A DNA stretch of 25,048 nucleotides, taken from Reticulomyxa filosa. Taxonomy: Eukaryota; Foraminifera; Reticulomyxidae. Below, piece by piece: positions 1-9,919 of this stretch; the stretch's first letter is position 1, and every line of letters starts with the position of its first letter. Where the stretch lies: the NCBI GenBank assembly GCA_000512085.1, contig ASPP01045938.1, positions 1 to 25,048 on the forward strand, in the 5' to 3' direction. The translations under genes and the position numbers were made by a program. The notes beneath the pieces are model-generated. The model was not told where the DNA came from. It searched no databases and worked only from the letters and a program-made list of their open reading frames with translations.

Positions 1-59
1 ATCCTTTGTCAGTTCACTTCGTTCATTCGAGACGCGATTTTCATACTCATCTTGATCTT

Positions 60-386
60 CTATGCGTTTTGGATTGATGATACTATCGCATTTTTACCTC
101 GAGTGTCCATGATCACACTAAAACCCAATGCAAACTCTATTTCATACATTTTCTGATTCAATACCACACAACAAATAATATGCTTTTTTTGCCATGGCCG
201 GGGGAAAAAAAAATTTTCGCGTACATCATCAATATAGTAATGCTTGTATGCTTCTGTCAATCCTTTTCGTTTTGATAATCTCTTGTCATCTGCCTTTCGA
301 ACCAGTGACAAAACTTTTTCTCTATATTCTAATTGTTCTTTCTTATTGCCATTACTGACAGAATTGTTTGGTATTTTAATATTCAT
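60..386 (-). CDS. Unrecognised 108-aa ORF, possibly a gene fragment
   Basis: This is an open frame with a Lys/Glu/Arg-rich, helix-prone N-terminal half and a more hydrophobic C-terminal half (residues about 70-108). I do not recognise a family. On the minus strand a GT-to-AG stretch at 183-224 (42 nt, divisible by three) with a poly-T/poly-C tract could be a short intron lying inside the frame; removing it would keep the frame and delete the odd FFFPRPW segment. The stretch below position 60 gives no clear continuation. Function is unknown and the chance of it being a decayed fragment, like most of its neighbours, is high. Confidence 0.3.
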   Translation of the reverse strand: MNIKIPNNSVSNGNKKEQLEYREKVLSLVRKADDKRLSKRKGLTEAYKHYYIDDVRENFFFPRPWQKKHIICCVVLNQKMYEIEFALGFSVIMDTRGKNAIVSSIQNA

Positions 387-399
387 CTTACACTATCAA

Positions 400-1110
400 G
401 TGATAATAAATAATAGATTTTATAAAAACTTTAATTAAAAGCCCTTTTAGCAAACGAAAAGTTCGTAACGTATCTTATTTTTTGCAATATTCCAAATTTC
501 TACAAGTAAAATTTGTTTCCAAAATTAGAATTAAAGTATCAGTAAAACATAGTGAAAACAATCAATTAATATCAAAATTTTATCCCAAAATGACTAGAAT
601 CCAAACATAACATTTTAACTCTTTCACATTATTACTTCTGCTTGAAATAATAGAGATTTATTAATGCCAAGAGAACTACCTTATCTCGGACACACTTACA
701 AAAATATATCAACTATATAGTACTTGCGTTTTAAAATCCAATAAAGTTTAAAACAAACTGAAAGTGGCCTTTAATTTGTATTGTTTCTTATTTGAAATAA
801 TTTTCTTTGCTATTATTGAAGAAAAGTTGTTGTTCTCATGCATTTATTTATCAAAAAAATTTTACGGGGCTGAACTTTCTTTTGTTGATAATCATTTGAA
901 AATAATAGTAATGATGCATTATCCGTTACAATGACAAATGCAATGACGGTGCTACTACTATTAACAAGATTTTATTGTCTCTGCATAGTTGAAGCAAAGC
1001 TGTCAGCTACAGTCTCCAGTTTGACATTTATTTCTTTCTATTTGTTTTTAGAGATGAAATGATAAAAACAAAAAAATATGTTTGATATATTGTTTATTAT
1101 TATTTATTTC
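400..1110. other. AT-rich stretch without recognisable genes
   Basis: No reading frame of convincing length or composition is seen on either strand. The sequence has many A/T homopolymers and scattered stops. No RNA gene, repeat array or transposon end was recognised. Confidence 0.5.
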
Positions 1111-1118
1111 TATAAAAA

Positions 1119-1647
1119 GTGTTTTCGTATAACGCTGTACATGAGCGAATGGCAAGACAAAACGACGTCATTAATAGTATTGTGATCACATATTTGAAGA
1201 AATTTCGCAAACAAATATCTAAAACATTATTTATATATTTAGATAAAATAGTAAGAAATTTTCATTGTAGTGCTACTAAAGGTAAATATGAATTAGAAAC
1301 ATTACTTGCACTAACTATTCAGGTACATTATTTACAAAAAATTAAAAGATAAATCTCATGATTAAATTTAAAAAAGAATAATAATATAAATATGATAGAA
1401 CCTAATGGTTTAACTTTAGAAGATGTATAGAATATAAATTTATTAAAATTCGCTAAACCTATTGCAGATACAATTAGAAAATATACAAATAGTATGTGCA
1501 TTTAATTCACCAAGATTTTTAAATCATTGTCCATTAATATTAGTAGATTTTCGGTATAAAACCATTATTAAAAATTTATGTATCATTTATTCGTGCAGTA
1601 TTAAAATTAACACAGTCATTAAAAGATTACTACAACTGTTCGCTTGA
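1119..1647 (+). pseudogene. A-ending-codon ORF relics of unknown origin
   Basis: Two open segments (1119-1352 and 1462-1647) and a short piece between them (around 1392-1430, reading IEPNGLTLEDV before a stop) use mostly A/T-ending codons and Lys/Ile/Asn residues. This is unlike the mixed codon use of the housekeeping relics next door. The 1119-1352 frame is Lys/Leu/Ile-rich and helix-prone; no family was recognised. Together they look like one decayed plus-strand gene interrupted by stops and indels. The style matches the AT-rich pieces at 2900-3600, 15700-16500 and 22900-23800. Confidence 0.35.
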
Positions 1648-2616
1648 CAACAGCTGCATTTTTTGACAAAGCATTTGCCATTGTCACAAGTTTGTAACAA
1701 TTGCAGGCCCAAGTGACTATACCCAAATAATTTTGATTCAACTCTTTGCAAAGCTTCGAAGAATCACCACTTGCTGGTTGAAAGATATTGCATTTCGTCT
1801 ACCCAAAATAAAACAAAAAAATAACAATAACAATATTATTATTATTATAGATCAGTGCATTCACTTTTTCTAATTTCCATTAACATGACAACAAGGGCAA
1901 ATGAACAACTCATATCTTCTACGACTCCCAAAATGGGGATTTTGACTTTTTTGCAAAACAAGATTTCTTTTCGGAATCCAACAGACCAACCGCTTGGAGA
2001 TATGGGTGCGCGGAACTTTGGATATGAATTGAACGATGCTGATGTGTTCACCACTAGTGCCAAAAGGGGCGTCAATGATTAGATAGTCCAACTTGTCCCA
2101 TTTCATATGTATCAAAAGCTGTCAAATGAGTCCTGTTTTGCGAGGTCCACGCCATATTACTGCGTCGTCGCCATTGTGCAACATGAATGCTATCAACATC
2201 ACACTCAGATTGTCTTTTGCATAGACTTGACTCCGACCACTGCTCAATTGTCAGACCTCTTGCTTTTCCACGCCCATCATTCAAGCCACACTTGGACCGC
2301 AGATCTCAATGTCCAAAATACCTACTTGAGAGCTCCAATAGCTCAACGTCCATGCCAATTGTGAGGACAATGTGAACTTGCATACACCACCTTTTCCGGA
2401 TAGTATCAATAGTATATATTTCACTACTTCAAAACGCATTACTATATCTTCCGCTTCTTGATTAGTTTTTTCTTTCTCATCTTTCAATTTTCCTGACACA
2501 CATGCGCTTTGATTGGGGTAACATGCACAACTCGACGCTTTTTCTGCTGATTCCGAAGCTGGGCCAACACAAACCTCATTTCGATTTCGATCGCAAGGAT
2601 AGTTTTCTTTTGTCAT
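1640..2616 (-). pseudogene. NUBP1: Decayed NBP35/NUBP1 cytosolic Fe-S assembly ATPase
   Basis: Known role of the family: a Mrp/NBP35 P-loop NTPase that scaffolds Fe-S clusters for cytosolic and nuclear proteins. From the ATG at 2616 one frame shows the N-terminal cysteine region (Cys16, Cys30, Cys39; the expected third cysteine is Tyr33), the deviant Walker A region at residues 73-81 reading SGKGGVCKF where the family has GKGGVGKS, then DIEICGPSV, the DDAVIWRGPRKTGLI block, and LDYLIIDAPFGTSGEH (family: DYLIVDTPPGTSDEH). In-frame TGA codons interrupt it at 2281-2283, 2251-2253 and 2122-2124. Frame then shifts to FRKEILFCKKVKIPILGVVEDMS and shifts back to the CPCC of the cluster-binding CxxC. 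An AT-rich gap at about 1790-1860 may be an intron. The C-terminal QPASGDSSKLCKEL and CDNGKCFV pieces lie in different frames. Loss of a ligand Cys and of two P-loop residues, together with stops and frameshifts, makes this a pseudogene rather than a poorly sequenced gene. Confidence 0.85.
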
Positions 2617-2649
2617 TATTCTAAAAAGTGTCCGATCAATTCAAAACGA

Positions 2650-3600
2650 ATAGTTTTTTTTTAATACTTCAACTTCCAGGGTTCACACTTGACAAATACT
2701 GAAAGATAAGCTGTGACAAATTTTTTAATTTTTGAAAAAATTCATTTTATTTAAGCACATTTTTACTGCTTTGAAAAAGTAAAAAATGTAAAAAAAAACA
2801 TGAAACACAAAATACATTTCTTCTGGTTATTTTCAATATGTAATATCAAATATAATTTTATATTTCATTATAAATAATAATCTACATTAACACATGATAT
2901 ATAACATTTACGAAAATTAATAAAAGATTGCAGAGAATTGGAATATCAAATGAGATTTGCATTAGCATCATTATTAAGAGAAGCACATTTGTATTATTAG
3001 CTACACAAATTCGTATATAATAATTTTTAAAAAATTAGGTAAAGATTATAAGCATATTATTATCTACATTAGAAATATTAGCTAGTTTGTCAAGACAACA
3101 TTAATTAAAGAAAAATATATAATAGAACAGAAAAAGATGTATTAAGAAAATTAGGTATGATAAAACAGAATCTGTTAAAGCATTAGGTGCACAATTAGGA
3201 AGATTTGCATTGCGCTGAAAAATTGTACAATATTATTTTGCAATCAACAATCTCTTGTAATTATTAAATAAAGTAATTTAAACACAGTCTGTCATTTTAT
3301 TTTTTACTTTATTTACTTGGACACAAAATAAAAGATTTGTTTAAATTAAATTGTTGTAAACTCAGAATGATGCATAAATAACAAAAAACATTTTGAAATT
3401 CCAGATATTGATATCATTTGAGAATATAAAAGAGTTAATATGTCTTATGTCTTATTTTAGCACTTCAAGAAGAAATTCATTATATTTAACACAAAAATGT
3501 AACATTTACTTTTTTTTCATTGCGCAAATACAAAAAGTTCAAGGATCTCAAAAAAGTTTTTTTAAGATAAAAACATCATCTTAAATAACACATTTCAGAG
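2650..3600 (+). pseudogene. AT-rich block with plus-strand ORF relics
   Basis: Most of this block is AT-rich without genes. On the plus strand short A-ending-codon pieces stand out: one reading RELEYQMRFALASLLREAH (about 2936-2995) and one reading ESVKALGAQLGRFALR (about 3170-3219), with stops and frame changes between them, and a 63-codon open frame at 3393-3584. They look like remnants of one or two long-decayed genes. No family was recognised. Composition matches the relics at 1119-1647. Confidence 0.3.
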
Positions 3601-4206
3601 AATTAGAAATGATATTGTTATGTTTTGGTGTATTTCTTAAACATACATTTTCGAGTAACGGCAATAACAATGAAACAAAGAAGGCAAAGGAATCAAAGGG
3701 CCAAAGAAAGCAAAAAATAAAAAAAATAAAGATTTTAACATAATTGGAAATAGATATCTTAAAGATACGTTGGTGATGGAATATATAGATGTTTAGAGTA
3801 ATGACAACAATGAAAATGATGACAGTGAGTAAACCAAGATCAAATAATCAAAAATTTCAAAACAAAATCATTGAACTCGCAATCGCACTACTATCGTTTT
3901 CCAACTTTTTTATAATACTATCTTTTTTTCTTTCAATTTCATCAAATGATATGAAGGGGGTAGGTAAAAAAAAACAAGACATATTTTATATGTATAACGA
4001 TAATTATTTGTTCGTGAATTTGAATGAACTTGCCAATAGTGTCCAGGTATGTATTGAAAGGTTTGACCTGCTCGTGTGTCCTCGCAGTTTCCCAAGCGAT
4101 TCAAGTGAATACAGAGATCGTCCCTGCCTTGAAAAATCCAAATATTATTATCCTTATTTGTAAGATCATTAAAAAATGTTACCACAGGTGATTGATTAAT
4201 GCAACA

Positions 4207-4228
4207 ATATATATATATATATATATAT
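4207..4228. repeat. (AT)11 microsatellite
   Basis: A perfect 22-bp AT dinucleotide run. It lies between protein-like segments and probably sits in an intron or spacer. Confidence 0.95.
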
Positions 4229-4747
4229 CTGTTATCCAAGTTCCTTCTATACCTTGTTTCTTTTTTTGATAAAAGACAGACTCCAAAGTTGTTTCTATTA
4301 GACAACCTAAAAAACGTGCAAACGAACAGAACAAAGGACGCTAAAACAATTGGACCATGTCCAGCATCAACTCGGAAGACTGTTGCAAGATTTCCACACA
4401 ATTGTATCATCGCTTCGATATTGGAAGACGTCAAAATCACAGACTCCGACGTTGTGTCGATGAAGACTGAAGAGGACAATGATCAATACTAATGCCAACG
4501 ACGATGATGATATTGGAGATATGCAACATAGAAAGTGTAGTCAAATGCAGAGCCAAGGATATCCGTGTGGCCGTAATGAAAAGGACAAACTTGAGATCGC
4601 AAAGACTATGACAATCCAATTGGTTTTGTTTTCTATGGCCCCAACGCCGACACCCCTTGGTGATGAAATATACACTCTCGTGTGTCACTGCATTCAAAAC
4701 GGATGTATCAATGAGGTAGCCAAGGAATTCCATGAATTTGGATTCCA

Positions 4748-4780
4748 CTGGTGAAGAAGAAACGAAGAAATATATATTAC
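4748..4780 (-). other. Candidate 33-nt intron
   Basis: On the minus strand this stretch begins GTAATATATA and ends TTCTTCACCAG, a good pyrimidine tract and acceptor. It separates protein-like pieces read on the minus strand. A 46-nt plus-strand intron overlapping it is also conceivable, so the call is tentative. Confidence 0.35.
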
Positions 4781-5036
4781 ATGGGAGTAACAGCAAATAC
4801 ATTCTTAAGAGCACTGTTGCTATTCACCATACTGCTTTTCAACTGCAAGTTCACCGAGTACGTGCGAAGATATTTCTTCGCAAGTCAGCGCCGCCATTTT
4901 GATCAAAGGGAATATTTTGTCGAGTCGTTTCCAAATGAAAACGAAAATCATAAGCAGCTTATGTCCACCAATTTTCGTCACATCATTTTTTTTATAAATG
5001 CATGTTAAATCAATTTTTATTTACACATTCATGTTA

Positions 5037-5095
5037 TTACATATATGTATATATACATTTATATACATATATATAATATATAATAATATTCACAA
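5037..5095. repeat. TATATG/TATAT repeat tract, probable intron or spacer
   Basis: This is an imperfect run of TATATG and TATAT units. The same texture recurs in stretches that interrupt recognisable exons elsewhere in the window (for example 8704-8802), so it is a useful intron marker here. Confidence 0.6.
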
Positions 5096-5459
5096 AAATG
5101 CGTATATACACAAACAAAATTAATAATGTTAACGATTTGAAGATCACCCGCTTCATTAAGCGTGACAATGAAAAACAACGGACACGATAATCAAGGTGAC
5201 CAATTTGACGTCCAAGAACAAGATATCGTTTTGGTCTTTTGTGGTCTGATGAAACTGAAGTATTGCACGCGGGGTGTACAATCGACTGCTATGCATAGTT
5301 TGTTTGGCAGTCTCTACTTCATTTTCCATATCGTCATCATAATTGTCATTATCATTATTATTATTATCATTGCCTGCTGTTGTCATATTTTCTTTCGACT
5401 TTTTTCATCGTCTTCAATGATCAATGCGATTGACTAGAGACCAATGTCGGAGTGTGTTC

Positions 5460-5870
5460 TCGAACCGTCGCGCTAACAAATTTGAACAGTTTGCCGACCA
5501 AAAGCCAAGCCTTTTTTTCTCCCATTCATTTGATCATCCCAAACTCAAGTTATAATAAGATCCAATTGTAACAACAATATACATATATTTATATATATGT
5601 ATATGTAGTATTGTGTATACAATGTCTTTTTTAAAAAAACAAACCGTAGTGAAAAGAACATCGACGAGCCAAAGACAGCAGCAAATATGCGAAAGCGAAC
5701 GAACTGGGCTTCGCTTGATGACGAAGGACTGTTGCGCAGTAGTACGTATTCCAAAGGGTCTCTTTCACTTCGGTTGTAAGACTCACTCTGTATATCATTA
5801 GTACTATCAACGTCACACTTACTGATGCTGTTATACGAATACATTGTATCAAAGAATGTTTCATAAATCC
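5460..5870 (-). pseudogene. Unrecognised minus-strand gene fragment
   Basis: The segment at 5864-5640 reads as a Ser/Asp/Asn-rich stretch followed by RDPLEYVLLRNSPSSSSEAQ. A second piece at about 5515-5420 (LFKFVSATVREHTPTLVSSQ) follows an AT-repeat tract at 5578-5608 that may be an intron. The pieces may belong to the same minus-strand gene as the region to the left. No domain was recognised. Confidence 0.25.
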
Positions 5871-5945
5871 TTTTTTAAAAAAAGTTCATGACGATCATAC
5901 TTTGTTCCCTTCACTATCTTTTTTTTTTAAAGAAAAAGTATTTGT

Positions 5946-7456
5946 TCAAACATGAGAATAAAGTATACGTATAATAATTGAAACAGTTACAGTGATAAAG
6001 ATTCGGACTTGTGATAGAATTTCTGCGAGACATCGTCTGGGATTTTTCATCGGCTTTTTTTCAATGACTTGTTCGATCAACACATCCCACTTGCTGTTGG
6101 TGTCCGTGTCTGTGGAAGTCGACAGCACATGAGCACTGCCATCTTGACATCCTTCCAGTCTCCAATTGCGCAATGCATCGCAGCTACTGTATGAATAATA
6201 TCGCAATTTGCAATAAGAAACTCACACTTGCAGAACGAGTAGACGCCATATATGTACACGAAAGTCGATTGCGATTTGTCCAAAATCAAATGGTGTTACG
6301 ACACGTCCGGAGGCACATTGGTCTTCAACTTGTCAAACACTCGCGTCACTTCTTGCATGCGATTCAAGTGCGAGTAGTAATATGTGTGGATGTACTCGCG
6401 ATACAACACGTTGCTCACTGTGGTGCGGTCCTTCCCTTCCAGATTGATTTGCTTCAGACACTTCCAGTTCGCGTGCGCCTCTCATTCAACGACAGCAGCA
6501 CCTGCTCACTGCGTCCAACAGCGAATTGGGCATGGCATTTAGCAACACGTCAATGTGTTGTTGCGATGACTCGTACGATCCTATTTCTCTTTTTTTTTAA
6601 AAAAATACACTTGCATGTTACAAGTAAAAAATATAAAGTAAGTCAAAATACATGTTTACACTACTTGTTGTGCATACATTAACATATATATTATATCCTA
6701 CCTGTACATTCGAGCCAATGTGCATAGGAAAAACTGTCGATGTCTTTGTTTTGTGATGCTCTTGCCAACAAAGAATAGTATTGTGTGACCAAATCCCACT
6801 GACAAGCCATATAATAAAAAGCTATCAAATCCAACACCAATTACACATCCGTTGGGGCGACTCGCAACGCCTTTTGGTAATATCTATCTGCGTCGTTAAA
6901 TTTCAATTGTTGCAGCAATATCAATGCGTTCACTCGTAAAATCTAAAGTATTTTTAAATATATAAACATACACATATAACATATATATTTTTTTGATGTC
7001 ACTTCATTGATTTGTCGCTATTAACTGTCAGATTTTTATGGTCAATTCATATTCCTTTTTCGACCTACTTTTGTGCTGCCTTCCAACCCTTGACCACAAT
7101 GCGCAATTGCAAGATTCCCAATTAGCTCTGCCTTCGTTTTGTTGTCATGTCGAAGGCTTCATACCCATATGTGTGTATGTTGCGTTTATTTCACCAAACG
7201 TCAAAACAACTTTTTCCAAACTGGCTTTTTTTTCATCATCATCCCCTCTTTTTTTTTTGAAATAATTATTTACATAGTAAGTCACCATATTGAACTGCCT
7301 TTGGCGCGTGCTCAAGAACAAAATCCACTCTTCCAAACATTCGTACACTGCTGACATTAGCTGATAATATTTGTAATATGTTGGATATTTCGACATTCCT
7401 TTTTGTATTTCTCGAATTGCTACTTTGAATTTGCCGTTATGTAACAGCTCTTCCAT
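5946..7456 (-). pseudogene. Decayed TPR-like protein gene with introns
   Basis: The probable start is ATG at 7456 in an AAAATGG context, giving MEELLHNGKFKVAIREIQKG and then KYYQLMSAVYECLEEW. After AT-rich interruptions, the segment at about 6940-6840 reads FNDADRYYQKALRVAPTDV, typical of helix B of a tetratricopeptide repeat, followed by WDLVTQYYSLLARA. An in-frame TAA lies at 6841-6843. A 121-nt GT-AG intron (6581-6701) joins this to SSQQHIDVLLNAMPNSLLDAV, after which the frame shifts to a long piece ending near 6290 (YYYSHLNRMQEVTRVFDKLK). The family assignment is to TPR-type helical repeats only; I could not name the protein. At least one stop and one frameshift argue for a pseudogene. 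Confidence 0.45.
6581..6701 (-). other. Candidate 121-nt intron in the TPR-like gene
   Basis: On the minus strand it starts GTAGGATATAAT, contains TATATG repeats and ends GAGAAATAG. The flanking pieces read as continuous helical protein when joined. The next upstream interruption ends with an acceptor near 6943. Confidence 0.5.
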
Positions 7457-7888
7457 TTTTGCCAGTTTTTCTATTATTTTATTTATTTTATTTTGGTTTG
7501 TTTCCTCGTTTTACAGACAGCGAAAGTTTAGCAGTTGTTTTTCTCTTAGTGTTGTTCCGATACATTTGTCTGGAAAAGATATCATCAAAATCAAAACAAA
7601 TTTCGCTATACATTGATAGCGTAAAAAAAACTCAATATCAAAATTTTATTGGTTTACAGTCAACAACTTTTTTTAAACTGCAAACAATAAATGCAACCAA
7701 GTGACTTTGCTGCCTCTTATCAAAAAAAATCCATCTAACCATGTTTGACATGAGTTGTTTCTACACTTCGATTGATGATTAATTTTGGTGAGGAATTGTT
7801 CGGGATTGGAATTTCAACATTGTCCGCCTTGTCATCAATCGGTCGTGCCCTTCTTCACTATCTATCACACACAATCTATGGTCCCCAA
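7457..7888. other. Spacer between the RPN2 relic and the TPR-like gene
   Basis: This 430-bp stretch lies downstream of the RPN2 C-terminus and upstream of the TPR-like start codon on the minus strand. It would hold the 3' flank of one and the promoter of the other. It is T-rich on the plus strand; no clear element was recognised. Plus-strand open frames here have no supporting features. Confidence 0.4.
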
Positions 7889-8342
7889 CTATTTGAATGG
7901 TTTTGGTAAAGCAGGTTTATTTCCATGGATTCATCTGTCATCCAATCGTTTGGTCTCCACAAGTTCTTACAGTTATCGTTTCTTTGTCTTTTGTCTTATC
8001 ACTTTGTGTCGCTTCCGTGATGCTTGCTTGATAAGTAACTCTTTCCAACATTTCAACATCTGGCCCATTGTCACCACTTCCTCCTTCTTTACTTTGTTTT
8101 TTGTCTTTTTTTTTTCAAATCTCTATCTTTTTGTTTGGCGGTAATTGAAAGGACATCTTTTTCCAACGTCTTTTTCTCTTGTGTTTCTGCTTCTTTCAAA
8201 GGCTTCGGATACGCATACAGCAATGGGGCATTGGGTATCGCCAAGTCGCTATTCAATGCCATTACCATTGTCAGCTCAAAGCTTGAGCTGAGGAATGATA
8301 CCAATGGATACCAATACTAATATTGCCAAAACATTGCCATAC

Positions 8343-8415
8343 CTGCATGCAAAACAAACAAACAAATCAAATCAAATTATTATTTTGATCAATGATGTGT
8401 ATATAAAGATCAAAC
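8343..8415 (-). other. Candidate 73-nt intron in the RPN2 relic
   Basis: Reads GTTTGATC at the 5' end and TTGCATGCAG at the 3' end on the minus strand. It separates the GIMDACDRNAI exon from the one ending in the conserved ALNSDL region. Confidence 0.6.
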
Positions 8416-8703
8416 CTAAAATGACAGTATTTTTTTCTGAGTTCCTTTTGCGCACAAAGAGATGATGGCATTTCGATCACAGGCGTCCATAATGCCCAGA
8501 CTGTAAATGGCCCCGGCCTGGGTCATGACAGACTAGCGCTTGCTTTTGATTGCCTTCATCACCTCGTTGCGAATGGCTTTAATTTGGGGGGTTTCCTTTT
8601 CGTTTTGTTGCTGTAACAGCATTCCCAAGCTGATCATTGCCACTTGCTTCATATAGTCTACGGGCCTTCCGAATTATCGCTATGCCCTGAGGATTGCCAG
8701 TTC

Positions 8704-8802
8704 CTTTTTTTTTACAATTTAACAAATATTATACATTATGATACATAAATGTACATATATATGTATATATACACATGTACTTGTATATGTATTAATAAAT
8801 AC
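8704..8802 (-). other. Candidate 99-nt intron in the RPN2 relic
   Basis: Begins GTATTTATTAATAC, contains TATATATGTA repeats and ends in a poly-A run plus AAG. It falls at the CAGTG position of the family, where joining restores DCAG-GTGNPQG. Confidence 0.65.
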
Positions 8803-9066
8803 CTGCACAATCAATATCAATAGCAGCTGCACCATATCGAACATGGCTATTATACGAGTTGCTAAGCAATTGGACGACTTTGGGTACTTGTTCGGGTTTG
8901 TTTACCAAGACGAAACCGATGATAGTGACGGCTGCTCGTCAGACGCCGTTGCTGACATCGCTCACGGCCAAGTGGAGCAGTTTGGAAATGGCCTGGCTAT
9001 TTGCAGTGAAGACATAGGCCAAGCCAATGGTATAGCACCCGCCGTGGCGAATGGTTGCACAATCGT

Positions 9067-9100
9067 CTGAAGGAAGAGGAGGAAAAAAAGACGTATAAAC
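9067..9100 (-). other. Candidate 34-nt intron in the RPN2 relic
   Basis: Begins GTTTATACGT and ends CCTCTTCCTTCAG with a strong polypyrimidine tract. Joining QTLIKG upstream to DCATIRHGGCYTIGLAY downstream restores the family's LIEQL-RDKDPILRYGGMY region. Confidence 0.65.
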
Positions 9101-9919
9101 CTTTGATCAAAGTTTGAATAACAGGATCAACATTTTCTTCAAAGTTGTAATGCATCAAAGCAATTCCAACAACCAAGTCACGAATAATTTTTTTGTGTTG
9201 CGTCTCATGGGCATAAGCGAGTATTTCTTGGCACATGCTTGTAACAAGACCAAAGCCATGCCAGCGGCTTCTTCGGGGACATTTTGATCGTTATAAAGGA
9301 TATCTTTAACAGCGGTCATGAATCGTTCCTCTTGCGAGCTCAAGGCAGCCAACGTCAATCCCAAACAACTGCCTGCTGTCGTATTTGCATTTGCACTTAC
9401 ATCGCTTGAAATCGGCTTTTTGAGAACAGTGGTAATCACGCCTTCTGGATGCTGTGAACGTGGAGATTTGGGAATGTCACCCTTTGGAAGCGTTCGTTTT
9501 GATATTCCGCCAAGTCAAAGGTCACTTGAGGCGCCAAACATTCTTGTTCTTTCTTTTGGTACAGTGCCCATAACATTCGGGATATCTCTTGTGGTTGTCC
9601 TGTTTTATCGACGCAAATTCACATACAACATATACATGATATATGCATGAATATATCGTGTTATTATATTGAAAGAACAGCGAACAAGACATAGAGGAAA
9701 CAAACGAAGTAACGCAATGTTAAACCCTTGGTAGTAGATTCGCCAGACTGTATGTCTCCAAGTCTGTCCAGTTGTGGTTCTAATTGTGCCAGCACGTCTT
9801 TTACTTTCTTTTCTGTCAAATGATGAAATTTTGATTTTGATGGTTTGTTGTTTTCCTTACTGGTGTCCATGTCTTCACTCATATCTTGCGTCCGATTGTA
9901 TCCATGATTCATCTTTATT

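Larger units (their letters stand above)
3789..5450. pseudogene. Fragmented coding region, strand and family unresolved
   Basis: Base composition rises and several short frames on both strands look protein-like. Minus-strand pieces include a helical segment near 4080-3990 (EQVKPFNTYLDTIGKFIQIH), a segment at 4747-4670 (FMEFLGYLIDTSVLNAVTHE) and an Asn/Asp-rich insert at about 5380-5330. Plus-strand pieces include an Asp-rich tract at 4479-4560 and a polar segment at 4330-4490. No frame stays open across the region and none could be matched to a family. A 33-nt GT-AG stretch with a pyrimidine-rich 3' end on the minus strand (4748-4780) and the TA-repeat stretches at 4207-4228 and 5037-5095 may be introns of a minus-strand gene. 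I favour a decayed minus-strand gene of helical-repeat type, but this is inference. Confidence 0.3.
7889..9912 (-). pseudogene. PSMD1: 5'-truncated, decayed 26S proteasome subunit RPN2/PSMD1
   Basis: Known role: the large proteasome/cyclosome-repeat scaffold of the 19S regulatory particle base. The recognised order matches the family from its middle to its C-terminus. It starts with an acidic insert and a block ending SGESTTKGLTLRYF (about 9740), then CLGLTLAALSSQEERF and PEEAAGMAL (about 9260-9360), LAYAHETQHKKIIRDLVVGI (9220-9160), a 34-nt intron, [46 protein letters not shown], an intron, QAGAIYSLGIMDACDRNAI, an intron, ALNSDLAIPN, DVLSITAKQKD and the terminal LPKPFK. Defects are: the N-terminal half is missing, about nine residues are lost with a frameshift near 9240, and in-frame stops lie at 8939-8941 (TGA at the DVRR position), 8533-8535 (TAG) and 8317-8319 (TAG at a tryptophan position). 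Introns are retained, so this is a degraded genomic copy, not a processed one. Confidence 0.88.

Noticed and set aside
3910-4479. 189-codon minus-strand ORF as a single gene
   Set aside because: It reads straight through the (AT)11 microsatellite as an Ile/Tyr run and mixes segments that look coding in other frames; an intact protein is unlikely.
6173-6682. 169-codon plus-strand ORF
   Set aside because: It lies antisense to the TPR-like relic and runs through its GT-AG intron; no motif of its own.
7785-8144. 119-codon plus-strand ORF
   Set aside because: It is antisense to the RPN2 C-terminal exon, whose family match on the minus strand is clear.
1870-9240. Reassigned stop codons (UGA or UAG read as sense)
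   Set aside because: The NUBP1 relic has only TGA stops, but RPN2 has TGA and TAG, and the kinase and ALG6 relics have TAA and TGA, at positions of different amino acids. Frameshifts and lost catalytic residues accompany them, so decay fits better than recoding.
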